Positions 1 through 7,203 are shown, counted from the stretch's first letter. The stretch is DNA of 10,055 bases from Hydrogenophaga sp. (GCA_025458415.1 JALOSN010000089.1:1-10055), one strand, 5' to 3'. Numbers and translations are program-made. The notes: a model not told the origin generated them from the letters alone.

Positions 1-96
1 CTGCACTTCGTCTTTGATCGCACCACCGAACGCGCTGCCGACATGAACGCCCTGATATCCAAGGCGGTGGCTTCGCGCTCCAAGAACGAGGACTGA
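1..96 (+). CDS. rbfA: Ribosome-binding factor A, C-terminal end (partial)
   Basis: An open frame runs from the window's first base to a TGA at 94-96 and gives 31 residues beginning LHFVFDRTTERAADMNALI. RbfA binds the 30S subunit and helps mature the 5' end of 16S rRNA. The LHFVFD segment followed by a short amphipathic helix matches the end of RbfA, where a P-x-L-x-F-x-x-D strand precedes the last helix. The start lies outside the window. The stop is only 2 nt before the truB ATG, so the two genes are probably co-transcribed and translationally coupled, as in the usual infB-rbfA-truB order. The identification relies on this short tail plus position, and it is quite secure because of the neighbour. 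Confidence 0.85.
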   Translation: MHFVFDRTTERAADMNALISKAVASRSKNED

Positions 97-98
97 CC

Positions 99-1067
99 AT
101 GCAGCGCCACAGCACCAGGGTGCAGCGGCGCCCTGTGCATGGGGTGCTGCTGCTCGACAAACCGCTGGGTCTCTCCAGCAACCAGGCCCTGCAGAAGGCC
201 AAGTGGTTGCTGCGCGCAGAGAAGGCCGGGCACACCGGAACGCTGGATCCGCTGGCGACCGGGGTCTTGCCCATTTGCCTGGGCGCCGCCACCAAGTTCA
301 GCCAGTTGCACCTGGAAGCCGATAAGACCTACGAAACCGTGGTGAGGCTGGGGTCCACCACGACCACAGGTGACGCAGAGGGCGATGTGACCAACATCTG
401 CCCCGTCCGTTGCAGCGCCGGCCAGGTGGTGGAAGTGCTGGACCGTTTCACGGGTCCGATCACCCAGATTCCTCCCATGCACAGCGCCTTGAAGAAGCAT
501 GGCAAGGCGCTGTACGAGTACGCACGCGATGGCGAAACCGTTGAACGTGAGCCCCGCTCGGTCACCATCCATGAACTTGAGCTCCTGGAGATGCGACTGG
601 ACGGCGCCACTCCGTTCCTGAGCTTGCGTGTGAGCTGCTCCAAGGGCACCTACATCCGCACGCTGGGCGAAGACATCGGTCTTGCCTTGGGCTGTGGCGG
701 GCATCTCAGCCGCCTGCGCAGGACGACCACCGGCCCGTTCACCGATACGCAGTGCGTCACCATCGAACAATTGGAAGCCATGGATGAGCCGGCTCGGCTG
801 GATCGCCTGCTGCCGGTCCAGTCGCTCCTGCAAGGACACGAGGCGATTGTTCTGGACGCTGGCGAATCCACCCGCTTCCTCAGCGGAGTGCGTCGCCGGG
901 GATCCTGGCCCGACCTGGCACAAGCCGCCGTGTTCGGATCCTGTGCAGGGGCTGCGTCGTCCCCCAACTCCTTGCTGGGCACCGCTCATGTGAGGGCTGG
1001 CGAACTGATCCCGGGGCGTCTGCTGAGCCCCATCGAAATACAGCAAATCCTGGAAACTGCATCATGA
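99..1067 (+). CDS. truB: tRNA pseudouridine(55) synthase TruB
   Basis: TruB converts uridine 55 in the T-loop of elongator tRNAs to pseudouridine, in the cytoplasm. The 322-aa product has the hallmark motif GHTGTLDPLATGVLP at residues 44-58, with the catalytic Asp at residue 50. It also has the family's KTYE segment (about 76-79), the QIPPMHSALKKHGK segment (about 123-136) and the C-SKGTYIRTLGEDIG motif (about 180-195). The C-terminal roughly 70 residues (GTAHV-AGELIPGRLLSP) correspond to the PUA-like tail. A short extra Ala/Ser/Gly-rich stretch (about residues 282-290) precedes that end. The ATG is 2 nt after the rbfA stop, and the TGA overlaps the typA start in an ATGA, so the gene sits inside a translation-factor operon. 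Confidence 0.97.
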   Translation: MQRHSTRVQRRPVHGVLLLDKPLGLSSNQALQKAKWLLRAEKAGHTGTLDPLATGVLPICLGAATKFSQLHLEADKTYETVVRLGSTTTTGDAEGDVTNICPVRCSAGQVVEVLDRFTGPITQIPPMHSALKKHGKALYEYARDGETVEREPRSVTIHELELLEMRLDGATPFLSLRVSCSKGTYIRTLGEDIGLALGCGGHLSRLRRTTTGPFTDTQCVTIEQLEAMDEPARLDRLLPVQSLLQGHEAIVLDAGESTRFLSGVRRRGSWPDLAQAAVFGSCAGAASSPNSLLGTAHVRAGELIPGRLLSPIEIQQILETAS

Positions 1068-2890
1068 GCAAACAGATCCGAAACATCGCCATCATTGCCC
1101 ACGTCGACCATGGCAAAACCACCATGGTCGACCAGCTGCTGCGCCAGTCGGGCACCTTCGCCGAGCACGAGAAAGTCGTGGACACGGTGATGGACAACAA
1201 CGCCATCGAGCGTGAACGCGGGATCACCATCCTGGCGAAGAACTGTGCCGTGAGCTGGCAGGGTACGCACATCAACATCGTCGATACCCCGGGTCACGCG
1301 GATTTCGGGGGCGAGGTGGAGCGCGCCCTGTCCATGGTGGACGGCGTCGTACTGCTGATCGATGCCCAGGAAGGACCGATGCCCCAAACACGCTTTGTGA
1401 CCAAGAAGGCGCTGGCGCTGGGTCTCAAGCCCATCGTGGTGGTGAACAAGGTCGACAAGCCGGGTGCCAATCCGACCAAGGTCATCAACGAGGCCTTTGA
1501 CCTGTTTGCCAATCTGGGGGCGACCGACGAACAGCTGGAGTTTCCCGTGGTTTATGCCTCAGGGATCAATGGCTGGACCTCGCTGGAGGAGGGCCAGCCG
1601 GGCGAACAGTGGGGCCCGGACATGTCGGCGCTGTTCAACACGGTGCTGCAACATGTGCCGGCTCATATGGGAGATCCGGACGCTCCGCTGCAACTGCAGA
1701 TCTCGGCGCTGGACTTCTCCACCTTCGTCGGCCGCATTGGTGTCGGTCGCATCAGCGCCGGCAAGATCCGTCCCGGTATGGATGTGCTGGTGATGGAAGG
1801 TGAGGACGGCAAGAGCTACAAGGGCCGCGTCAACCAGGTTCTGACCTTCCAAGGGCTGGATCGCGTGCAGGTCACCGAGGCGGGCCCGGGCGACATCGTG
1901 CTGGTCAACGGCATCGCCGACATCGGTATCGGTGTCACCGTCACCGACCCGCTCAAACCCACCCCCCTGCCGATGCTGAAGGTGGATGAGCCGACCTTGA
2001 CCATGAATTTCTGCGTGAACACGAGTCCGCTGGCCGGACGGGAGGGCAAGTTCGTCACGAGCCGCCAGATCTGGGATCGGCTGCAAAAAGAGCTGCAGTC
2101 CAACGTGGCCTTGCGTGTCCGTGAAACCGACGAGGACGGTGTCTTCGAAGTGTCCGGTCGGGGGGAACTGCATCTGACCATCCTGCTGGAGAACATGCGC
2201 CGCGAAGGTTACGAGCTGGCCGTTTCCAAACCGCGTGTCGTGTTCCGCGAAATCGATGGCCAGAAATGCGAACCCATCGAACTGGTGACGGCGGATATCG
2301 AGGAAGGCCACCAGGGGGGTGTGATGCAGGCCTTGGGCGAGCGCAAGGGCGAACTGGTGAACATGGTACCGGACGGAAAAGGCCGGGTACGCCTGGAATA
2401 CCGCATTCCGGCACGTGGTCTGATCGGCTTCTCCAACGAGTTTCTCAACCTGACACGGGGATCCGGTCTGATCAGCAACATCTTCGATGGCTACGAACCG
2501 CACAAGGGTGAAATCGCCAGCCGCAAGAACGGCGTGCTGATTTCCATGGACGATGGCGAAATCTTCACCTACGCTCTGGGCAAGCTTGATGACCGCGGCC
2601 GCATGTTCGTCAAGCCCAACGACCCGGTCTATGAAGGCATGATCGTCGGCATCCACAGCCGGGACAACGACCTGGTGGTCAATGCGACACGGACCAAGCA
2701 GCTCACCAACTTCCGCGTCAGCGGCAAAGAGGACGCCATCAAGATCACGCCGCCCATCGAATTGACCCTGGAATATGGAGTTGAATTCATCGAGGACGAT
2801 GAGCTGGTCGAGATCACGCCCAAGAGCGTCCGGCTGCGCAAACGCTTCCTGAAGGAGCATGAGCGCAAACGGGCATCCAAGGAAGCCTGA
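1064..2890 (+). CDS. typA: Ribosome-associated GTPase TypA/BipA
   Basis: TypA (BipA) is an EF-G-like translational GTPase that binds 70S ribosomes and supports 50S assembly and stress or low-temperature growth. At 608 aa it has the family's full length. All GTPase motifs are visible: G1 AHVDHGKT (residues 12-19), the G2 Thr in RERGITI (about 50-56), G3 DTPGH (74-78), G4 NKVD (128-131) and G5 ASG (about 165-167). Domain II follows. EF-G III/V-like domains come next (GRGELHLTILLENMRREG, GVMQALGERKGEL), then the BipA-specific C-terminal domain with GLIGF and the basic tail. The ATG overlaps the truB stop (ATGA, 1064-1067), indicating translational coupling. No terminator is evident after the stop. 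Confidence 0.98.
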   Translation: MSKQIRNIAIIAHVDHGKTTMVDQLLRQSGTFAEHEKVVDTVMDNNAIERERGITILAKNCAVSWQGTHINIVDTPGHADFGGEVERALSMVDGVVLLIDAQEGPMPQTRFVTKKALALGLKPIVVVNKVDKPGANPTKVINEAFDLFANLGATDEQLEFPVVYASGINGWTSLEEGQPGEQWGPDMSALFNTVLQHVPAHMGDPDAPLQLQISALDFSTFVGRIGVGRISAGKIRPGMDVLVMEGEDGKSYKGRVNQVLTFQGLDRVQVTEAGPGDIVLVNGIADIGIGVTVTDPLKPTPLPMLKVDEPTLTMNFCVNTSPLAGREGKFVTSRQIWDRLQKELQSNVALRVRETDEDGVFEVSGRGELHLTILLENMRREGYELAVSKPRVVFREIDGQKCEPIELVTADIEEGHQGGVMQALGERKGELVNMVPDGKGRVRLEYRIPARGLIGFSNEFLNLTRGSGLISNIFDGYEPHKGEIASRKNGVLISMDDGEIFTYALGKLDDRGRMFVKPNDPVYEGMIVGIHSRDNDLVVNATRTKQLTNFRVSGKEDAIKITPPIELTLEYGVEFIEDDELVEITPKSVRLRKRFLKEHERKRASKEA

Positions 2891-2960
2891 GTCAGATCCA
2901 GCTGCCAGCCATCTTGCCGTCGGCGCTTGGCCGCGGCCTTTCCTGTCCGACCGAATCCAG

Positions 2961-3998
2961 ATGGTCCACCGTATGCACAAACCCCTGGGTCACACGCAGG
3001 CTGTCTTCCTGATGGTGGCGGTGGCCCTTTTGTGGTCCATGGCGGGTGTGGTGGCGCGACAGCTGGAGTCTGCAGCTCGCTTCGAAGTGACATTCTGGCG
3101 CAGTGCATTCACTGCGTTGGCTTTGCTGGTCATCCTGCCCTTGTGGCGAAGCCGGGGTGGATCGGCTGCGACCATGAATAAGGCTGCAGCCAGCCGATCA
3201 GCCGCAGGGCGGGTGTTGAACCGGTACTGGGGTGTGGTGCCCGAATCGAAAGCGTTCTGGATCTCCGGTCTCTGCTGGAGTGTGATGTTCAGCGCCTTCA
3301 TGCTGGCATTGACCTTCACCAGTGTGGCCAATGTCCTGATCATCATGTCACTGGGTCCCTTGCTGACCGCGCTGATGGCCAGGGTCTTCATCGGTCAGCG
3401 GCTGCCACTGCGAACCTGGTTGGCATGCGTGGTCGCTGGCGCGGGTATCGTCTACATGTACGGCAGTCAGCTGCTGGCGGCTCTGACGGCCGGCGATGCC
3501 GGCGTGTCCGACCTGCTCATCGGCTCGTTGATCGCCCTGTGTGTTCCCGTTGCAGGGTCGGTCAACTGGACCGTGGTCCAGCGAAGCCAGATGCAGGGTG
3601 ACCCGGTCGATCTGGTGCCTTCCGTGCTGCTCGGTGCCTGTCTTTCCGCGCTGTACACCCTTCCGCTGGCGGTTCCGTTTTCAGCCACCAGCGCCGACAT
3701 TGCGTGGCTGGCCTTTCTGGGCGTGTTCCAGTTGGCCATTCCTTGCACCCTGTCGGTGGTCTGTGCCCGAGTCCTCAAGGCGCCTGAAGTCTCCCTGCTT
3801 GCGCTGCTGGAGGTTGTCTTCGGCATTCTTCTCGCGTGGGTGGGGGCCGGAGAGCAGCCAGGGACCAACGTGTTGCTGGGAGGAGGGCTGGTGATCGGGG
3901 CCTTGTGCGTGAACGAAACACTGGGCTGGCGCAGCCGGCGTTCGATGCCCCGCGGACAGACACTGGCGTCGGCCCGGACCCCGGATCAACAACAGTGA
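2961..3998 (+). CDS. EamA/DMT-superfamily membrane transporter
   Basis: This is a 345-aa inner-membrane protein with ten predicted hydrophobic helices, the layout of the drug/metabolite transporter (RhaT/EamA) family, which exports amino acids, metabolites or drugs. Helices lie at about residues 13-34, 41-61, 98-119, 121-144, 150-172, 183-206, 217-240, 246-272, 277-297 and 303-320, forming two EamA repeats of five. The first repeat carries the typical ALLWSMAGVVAR and WR segments. The loop between helices 2 and 3 (about 62-97) is unusually long and Ala/Arg/Ser-rich. The frame is open back into typA, but ATG 2961 (or ATG 2973) fits the first helix best; neither has a clear ribosome-binding site. 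The substrate cannot be told from sequence. It lies 70 nt after typA on the same strand and may be read from that operon. Confidence 0.9.
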   Translation: MVHRMHKPLGHTQAVFLMVAVALLWSMAGVVARQLESAARFEVTFWRSAFTALALLVILPLWRSRGGSAATMNKAAASRSAAGRVLNRYWGVVPESKAFWISGLCWSVMFSAFMLALTFTSVANVLIIMSLGPLLTALMARVFIGQRLPLRTWLACVVAGAGIVYMYGSQLLAALTAGDAGVSDLLIGSLIALCVPVAGSVNWTVVQRSQMQGDPVDLVPSVLLGACLSALYTLPLAVPFSATSADIAWLAFLGVFQLAIPCTLSVVCARVLKAPEVSLLALLEVVFGILLAWVGAGEQPGTNVLLGGGLVIGALCVNETLGWRSRRSMPRGQTLASARTPDQQQ

Positions 3999-4020
3999 GC
4001 ATGTACCGATGCATTGTCTG

Positions 4021-4025
4021 AGGAG
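4021..4025 (+). promoter_or_regulatory. Ribosome-binding site of the enoyl-CoA hydratase-family gene
   Basis: AGGAG lies 6 nt before the ATG at 4032. It decides that start over the in-frame TTG at 4014, which lies upstream of this site. It is one of the few strong Shine-Dalgarno sequences in the window. Confidence 0.75.
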
Positions 4026-4031
4026 ATTTTC

Positions 4032-5138
4032 ATGACGGACCCAATCGACCCCCTCATGCACACGGAAGTTCGCGGCCGAGTCGGCTGCATCACCCTGGAC
4101 CGTCCCAAGGCCCTCAATGCCTTGTCACTGCCCATGATTCGCGCACTGACCACCGTGCTGCGCGGTTGGCGAGAGGATTCCCGGATCCTCGCGGTGGCCA
4201 TCAGGGGCACGGGCAAGGAAGGACCGTTCGGCGCCTTTTGTGCCGGGGGGGATATCCGCTTCTTTCACCAGGCGGCGTTGTCCGGAGACCCGGCTCTGGA
4301 GGATTTCTTCACCGAAGAATACGCACTCAACCATCTCATCCACACCTACCCCAAGCCCTATATTGCCTTCATGGATGGCATCTGCATGGGCGGTGGCATG
4401 GGCATCAGCCAGGGTGCCAGCCTGCGCATCGTCACCGAGCGCAGCAAGCTGGCGATGCCCGAAACCAACATCGGCTTGTTTCCTGATGTCGGCGGCGGCT
4501 ATTTCCTGAGCCGATGCGCGGGTTACCTGGGCGAGTATCTGGCGCTCACCGGGCGGATGCTCAGCGGTGGTGAAGCCATTGCTGCCGGCCTCGCGGACGC
4601 ATTGGTCGATAGTGGCCGTCTGGCACCGTTGTGGGAGTCGCTGGCCAGTACGCCGTTCGAAACCGGTGAGGCGGTCGAAAGGTGGTGCCAGACCCACCAG
4701 ACCAAAGAGGGCTTCCGCGCTTCGTGGCCGGTGGTCGAGGTGGACGGCATCTTCGGCCTGCCATCCGTGCCGGCCATCATGGGCGCGCTGGCGTCTGCGC
4801 CATCCGACTGGGCAGCCGAGACCGCGGCCGCGTTGCGCAAGCGCTCTCCCCTGATGTTGCACGTGGTGCTGGAGCAGATCCGACGCGCCAGAGGCATGGG
4901 GCTGGCCGATGACCTGCGCATGGAACGGGACTTGGTCCGTCATTGCTTCCATCCGGCCCACCTTGGCCGTTCGGCGAGCGCCAGCGAGACCGTGGAGGGC
5001 ATTCGCGCCCTCGCTGTGGACAAGGATCACACCCCCCGCTGGAATCCGGCACGAATCGAAGACGTGTTGCCGGACATGGTGAACGGCTTTTTCCGGTCAC
5101 CCTGGCCGGCGTGGGCACACCCGCTCTCGCACCTTTGA
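4032..5138 (+). CDS. Enoyl-CoA hydratase/isomerase family, 3-hydroxyisobutyryl-CoA hydrolase-like
   Basis: The 368-aa crotonase-fold protein resembles 3-hydroxyisobutyryl-CoA hydrolase (valine degradation; thioester hydrolysis to 3-hydroxyisobutyrate) more than the shorter (about 260 aa) enoyl-CoA hydratases. Visible motifs are VGCITLDRPKALNAL (residues 17-31), the oxyanion-hole segment GAFCAGGDIR (67-76), MDGICMGGGMGIS (114-126) and MPETNIGLFPDVGGGYFLSR (142-161), which holds the Glu144/Asp152 pair expected for hydrolase-type members. The long C-terminal part (about 200-368) matches the ECH_2-type extension. The start is set by AGGAG at 4021-4025. No other valine-catabolism gene is nearby, so the substrate is inferred only from family; a hydratase role on another acyl-CoA is possible. 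It is 33 nt downstream of the transporter and converges with smpB. Confidence 0.88.
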   Translation: MTDPIDPLMHTEVRGRVGCITLDRPKALNALSLPMIRALTTVLRGWREDSRILAVAIRGTGKEGPFGAFCAGGDIRFFHQAALSGDPALEDFFTEEYALNHLIHTYPKPYIAFMDGICMGGGMGISQGASLRIVTERSKLAMPETNIGLFPDVGGGYFLSRCAGYLGEYLALTGRMLSGGEAIAAGLADALVDSGRLAPLWESLASTPFETGEAVERWCQTHQTKEGFRASWPVVEVDGIFGLPSVPAIMGALASAPSDWAAETAAALRKRSPLMLHVVLEQIRRARGMGLADDLRMERDLVRHCFHPAHLGRSASASETVEGIRALAVDKDHTPRWNPARIEDVLPDMVNGFFRSPWPAWAHPLSHL

Positions 5139-5154
5139 TCAGGGCTGGTGGGTT

Positions 5155-5670
5155 TCAGCGCTGGCGCTGTTTCATGGCCCGCTCCACCTCGCGCCTGCCT
5201 TCGCGGTCCTTGATGGTGTCCCTTTTGTCATGTTCGGCTTTGCCTTTTGCGAGTGCGATCTCGCACTTGACCTTGCCGTTCTTCCAGTGAAGATTGAGCG
5301 GGACGATGGTGAAGCCCTTCTGTTCCGTCTTGCCGATCAGCCGGCTGATCTGGTCTTTGTGCAGCAGCAGTTTGCGCGTGCGCGCAGCCTCGGGATTGAC
5401 GTGGGTGGAAGCGGTGCGCAGCGGGTTGATCTGGCAGCCGATCAGGAACAGCTCCCCGTCCCTGACAACCACGTATCCATCGGTCAGCTGCACCTTGCCC
5501 TCGCGCAGGGCCTTCACCTCCCAGCCCTGCAGCACCATGCCAGCCTCGAAGCGCTCTTCAATGGCGTAGTTGAACAAGGCCTTCTTGTTGTCGGCCAGGC
5601 GGCTGTCGCCGGTGCCGGTGGTGGCTTTCTTAGGTGTTCCGGGATGCGTGTGCTTGAGGCATGCCGACAC
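5155..5670 (-). CDS. smpB: SsrA (tmRNA)-binding protein SmpB
   Basis: SmpB binds tmRNA and the ribosomal A site to rescue stalled ribosomes by trans-translation. The 171-aa product has LADNKKALFNYAIEERFEAG (residues 25-44), GWEVKALREGKVQL (49-62), ASTHVNPEAARTRKLLLHK (87-105), LNLHWKNGKVKCEIALAKGK (125-144) and the basic tail AEHDKRDTIKDREGRR (145-160), which reaches the decoding centre. The only plausible start is a GTG at 5670. This gives an N-terminus some 10-20 residues longer than usual (about 150-160 aa in relatives), with no ATG, GTG or TTG between it and the conserved core. No strong ribosome-binding site is seen. The gene diverges from ratA and converges with the hydrolase gene. Confidence 0.97.
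   Translation of the reverse strand: MSACLKHTHPGTPKKATTGTGDSRLADNKKALFNYAIEERFEAGMVLQGWEVKALREGKVQLTDGYVVVRDGELFLIGCQINPLRTASTHVNPEAARTRKLLLHKDQISRLIGKTEQKGFTIVPLNLHWKNGKVKCEIALAKGKAEHDKRDTIKDREGRREVERAMKQRQR
5156..5169 (+). terminator. Possible weak bidirectional terminator hairpin
   Basis: A perfect inverted repeat, CAGCG-CTGG-CGCTG, sits at the convergent ends of the hydrolase gene and smpB and is followed by TTT on the plus strand. The 5-bp stem is short and lies inside the last smpB codons, so it could be coding coincidence. Its position, just after the hydrolase stop, is where a terminator would be expected. Confidence 0.25.
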
Positions 5671-5723
5671 CCAGGGCTCTGACTGGCCAGGGGTATTCGG
5701 ACCAGATCTTGGGGCAGCCTTCG

Positions 5724-5729
5724 ATTGTA
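5724..5729 (-). promoter_or_regulatory. Putative smpB promoter -10 box (TACAAT)
   Basis: On the minus strand, bases 5729-5724 read TACAAT, one base from the sigma-70 consensus TATAAT. It is about 54 nt upstream of the smpB GTG. No good -35 hexamer is visible at 16-18 bp. The box overlaps the first base of the ratA ATG, so the two divergent genes share this 58-bp gap. The same hexamer is found before guaB. Confidence 0.5.
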
Positions 5730-6184
5730 TGAAAACGATTCACAAGTCCGTACTGCTGTGGCACAGCGCACATGAAATGTTTGCGCTGGTCACCGATGTC
5801 CAGCACTACCCCCAGTTCCTTCCCTGGTGTGATCAAGGGGAGGTGCTGGAGCTCACCCCTGACGGGATGATGGCCCGGGTTGGCATTGCCTTTGGTGGAC
5901 TCCGCCAGAGTTTTACCACCCGAAACACCCATGTCGAGGATCGACAGGTGCATCTGAGCCTCGTCGACGGACCGTTTTCCCTGCTGGAAGGACATTGGGA
6001 TTTTCAGCCACTGGGCGATGGAAGCCAGCGAGCCTGCAAGGTGACCTTTGATCTGCGCTACGGCTTTGCCAGTCCGGCACTGGCCAAACTGGTCGGACCG
6101 GTTTTCGACAAGATCGCTTCCAACCTGGTGGATGCGTTTGTCCGGCGGGCCGATCAGGTGTACGGGCCAGACCCCAAGGCTTGA
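5729..6184 (+). CDS. ratA: RatA / COQ10-type START-domain protein
   Basis: The 151-aa product is a polyketide cyclase/START-like domain protein of the RatA-Coq10 family. E. coli RatA was described as a toxin blocking 70S subunit association, while the wider family binds ubiquinone or its precursors and aids respiration; which role applies here cannot be seen. Supporting features are the N-terminal KSVLLWHSAHEMFALVTDV segment (residues 6-24), YPQFLPWC (27-34), the DGPFSLLEGHWDF strand pair (80-92) and the amphipathic C-terminal helix (about 113-144). ATG 5729 is the natural start because the family begins just before the K-S-x-L strand. The frame is open further upstream, but that would run into smpB. 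The neighbouring rnfH and divergent smpB form the usual context. Confidence 0.93.
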   Translation: MKTIHKSVLLWHSAHEMFALVTDVQHYPQFLPWCDQGEVLELTPDGMMARVGIAFGGLRQSFTTRNTHVEDRQVHLSLVDGPFSLLEGHWDFQPLGDGSQRACKVTFDLRYGFASPALAKLVGPVFDKIASNLVDAFVRRADQVYGPDPKA

Positions 6185-6189
6185 CCCGG

Positions 6190-6519
6190 ATGAAGATCAC
6201 CCTGCTCTATGCGAGCGCGCCTCGACAGGTGCATCAGGAGGAGCTGAACCTGCCCACCGGGGTCACTGTCGACCAGGCCTTGGACGCCTCCGGATGGCGG
6301 CAGCGCTTCCCCGAAATCCGTGCACAGGCATTGACGGTTTCGATCTGGGGCCGCAAAGCGGTGGCAGCCCAAGTCTTGCGCGACGGCGATCGGTTGGAGC
6401 TCTGCAGAAGCCTGCGGGTCGATCCGAAGGTGGCTCGCAGAGAGCGTTTTGTTGCCCAGGGCGCTCGCGGCTCGGGCTTGTTCGCCAGCCGCCGGCCCGG
6501 AGCCAAGTCCGGTTACTGA
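6190..6519 (+). CDS. rnfH: RnfH/RatB family ubiquitin-fold protein
   Basis: This 109-aa cytoplasmic protein of the RnfH (UPF0125, RatB) family has a beta-grasp (ubiquitin-like) fold and no firmly established role. It is named for its occasional link to the Rnf electron-transport genes and is typically encoded next to ratA. Visible signs are the N-terminal strand MKITLLYASAPRQ, a LPTGVTVDQALDASG segment (about 23-37), IWGRKAVAAQVLRDGDRLELCRSL (about 53-76) and the conserved RVDPKVARRERF (about 77-88). ATG 6190 lies 5 nt after the ratA stop; a TTG at 6181 would overlap that stop and is less likely. The TGA overlaps the end of the convergent DUF4124 gene by 7 nt. Confidence 0.93.
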   Translation: MKITLLYASAPRQVHQEELNLPTGVTVDQALDASGWRQRFPEIRAQALTVSIWGRKAVAAQVLRDGDRLELCRSLRVDPKVARRERFVAQGARGSGLFASRRPGAKSGY

Positions 6520-7055
6520 GCAGCCGGCATCGGGCCGCAGTCCTGTGCCACGATACGGTCCAGTCGCTGCATTTCAGCGGCGCGGGCCTTGTCATCCATG
6601 ATTTCCATTTCGCCCTTGGCGTTGGTCGTCGAAACACGGATACCCGATGCGAGGGTCGTCCGGGCCCGGGTGGCCCGATCACAGTTTTCCTGCCGAATCT
6701 TTGCGATCCGGGCCTGCTCGGCCTGCTCCTTGGCCTTTTCCGCCTGTTCTGCCTCCCGCTTGCGGGCTTCCAGCTGCTCATCGCGCCGCGGTACGGCGGC
6801 AACGGGTGCGGTGGTGGCTGAAGGCTGTGTCTCGGCGGGGGGCGGTGCGACCGGGGCACTGCGCGCATGGGGGCGGCGCAGGACGTTCTTGTCGGGCACG
6901 TTCGCTGGAGGCGGGGTGTCGCTGAACACTTTGCGACCCGTGTCATCCACCCACTGCCATTGCGCGTGCGCCAGCCCGGCGAACAACGCGAAAGCGGTTC
7001 CCAGCAACAGGGGAAAGGTACGGCCAAGCCGGTTGATCGGTCGATGAGCGCTCAT
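6513..7055 (-). CDS. DUF4124 domain-containing exported protein
   Basis: The 180-aa protein has a clear Sec signal peptide: basic start RPINRLGR, hydrophobic core TFPLLLGTAFALFAGL, and likely cleavage after AHA at residue 31. A short DUF4124-like domain follows (QWQWVDDTGRKVFSDTPPP, residues 32-50), the W-x-D-x-x-G-x-x-x-[YF]-S-D-x-P-P pattern. Next come a Pro/Ala-rich linker (about 60-89) and a charged Glu/Ala/Lys helix (about 91-124) that may form a coiled coil. The C-terminal region holds two cysteines (125 and 173) that could pair in the periplasm. The function of the family is unknown. Such genes often sit upstream of guaB in Burkholderiales, and here it diverges from guaB. The ATG is at 7053-7055. 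Confidence 0.88.
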   Translation of the reverse strand: MSAHRPINRLGRTFPLLLGTAFALFAGLAHAQWQWVDDTGRKVFSDTPPPANVPDKNVLRRPHARSAPVAPPPAETQPSATTAPVAAVPRRDEQLEARKREAEQAEKAKEQAEQARIAKIRQENCDRATRARTTLASGIRVSTTNAKGEMEIMDDKARAAEMQRLDRIVAQDCGPMPAAQ

Positions 7056-7164
7056 TTCGTCAGTTTATCGCCGTGCCGCCGCGTTCTCGCTGTGGCAGGC
7101 ATGGACGGCAGCCTGGAGAGCCAGACGGTGACTCAAGGGCCTTCGAGTCGCGGGCTTTGCGTCC

Positions 7165-7182
7165 GGGGCAGGATGCTGCCCC
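7165..7182. repeat. Perfect inverted repeat upstream of guaB
   Basis: GGGGCA (7165-7170) and TGCCCC (7177-7182) form a perfect 6-bp dyad with a 6-nt centre, ending 15 bp before the guaB -10 box. It lies across the expected -35 position (roughly 7175-7180). It could be an operator for a regulator of the guaB or DUF4124 promoter, or chance in GC-rich DNA. I do not recognise the motif. Confidence 0.3.
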
Positions 7183-7197
7183 GTCCTTGGGCACGGC

Positions 7198-7203
7198 TAC
7201 AAT
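7198..7203 (+). promoter_or_regulatory. Putative guaB promoter -10 box (TACAAT)
   Basis: TACAAT lies 22 nt before the guaB ATG. A transcript starting about 7 nt after it would have a very short leader of about 15 nt that begins just before the GGAG ribosome-binding site at 7213-7216. No convincing -35 hexamer is present at 17 bp. The rest of the 7056-7225 gap shows no ORF, only the inverted repeat at 7165-7182. Confidence 0.55.

Noticed and set aside
1559..2980. A 473-codon open frame on the minus strand opposite typA.
   Set aside because: Long antisense frames are expected opposite highly biased GC-rich genes. The translation is His/Asp/Gln/Val-rich with no recognisable motif, and typA on the other strand is full length and unmistakable.
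3999..4012. GCAT-N6-ATGC dyad between the transporter and hydrolase genes as a terminator.
   Set aside because: The stem is only 4 bp and AT-containing, with no T run after it, so chance is the simplest explanation.
4125..5030. A 301-codon minus-strand frame opposite the acyl-CoA hydrolase gene.
   Set aside because: It is a shadow frame without recognisable motifs. The plus-strand gene has clear crotonase motifs and a ribosome-binding site.
5729..6519. ratA-rnfH (ratA-ratB) as a toxin-antitoxin module.
   Set aside because: Although named in that way, the pair is near universal in proteobacteria next to smpB, and the Coq10-like function is at least as well supported. Nothing in the sequence suggests a mobile or addictive module.
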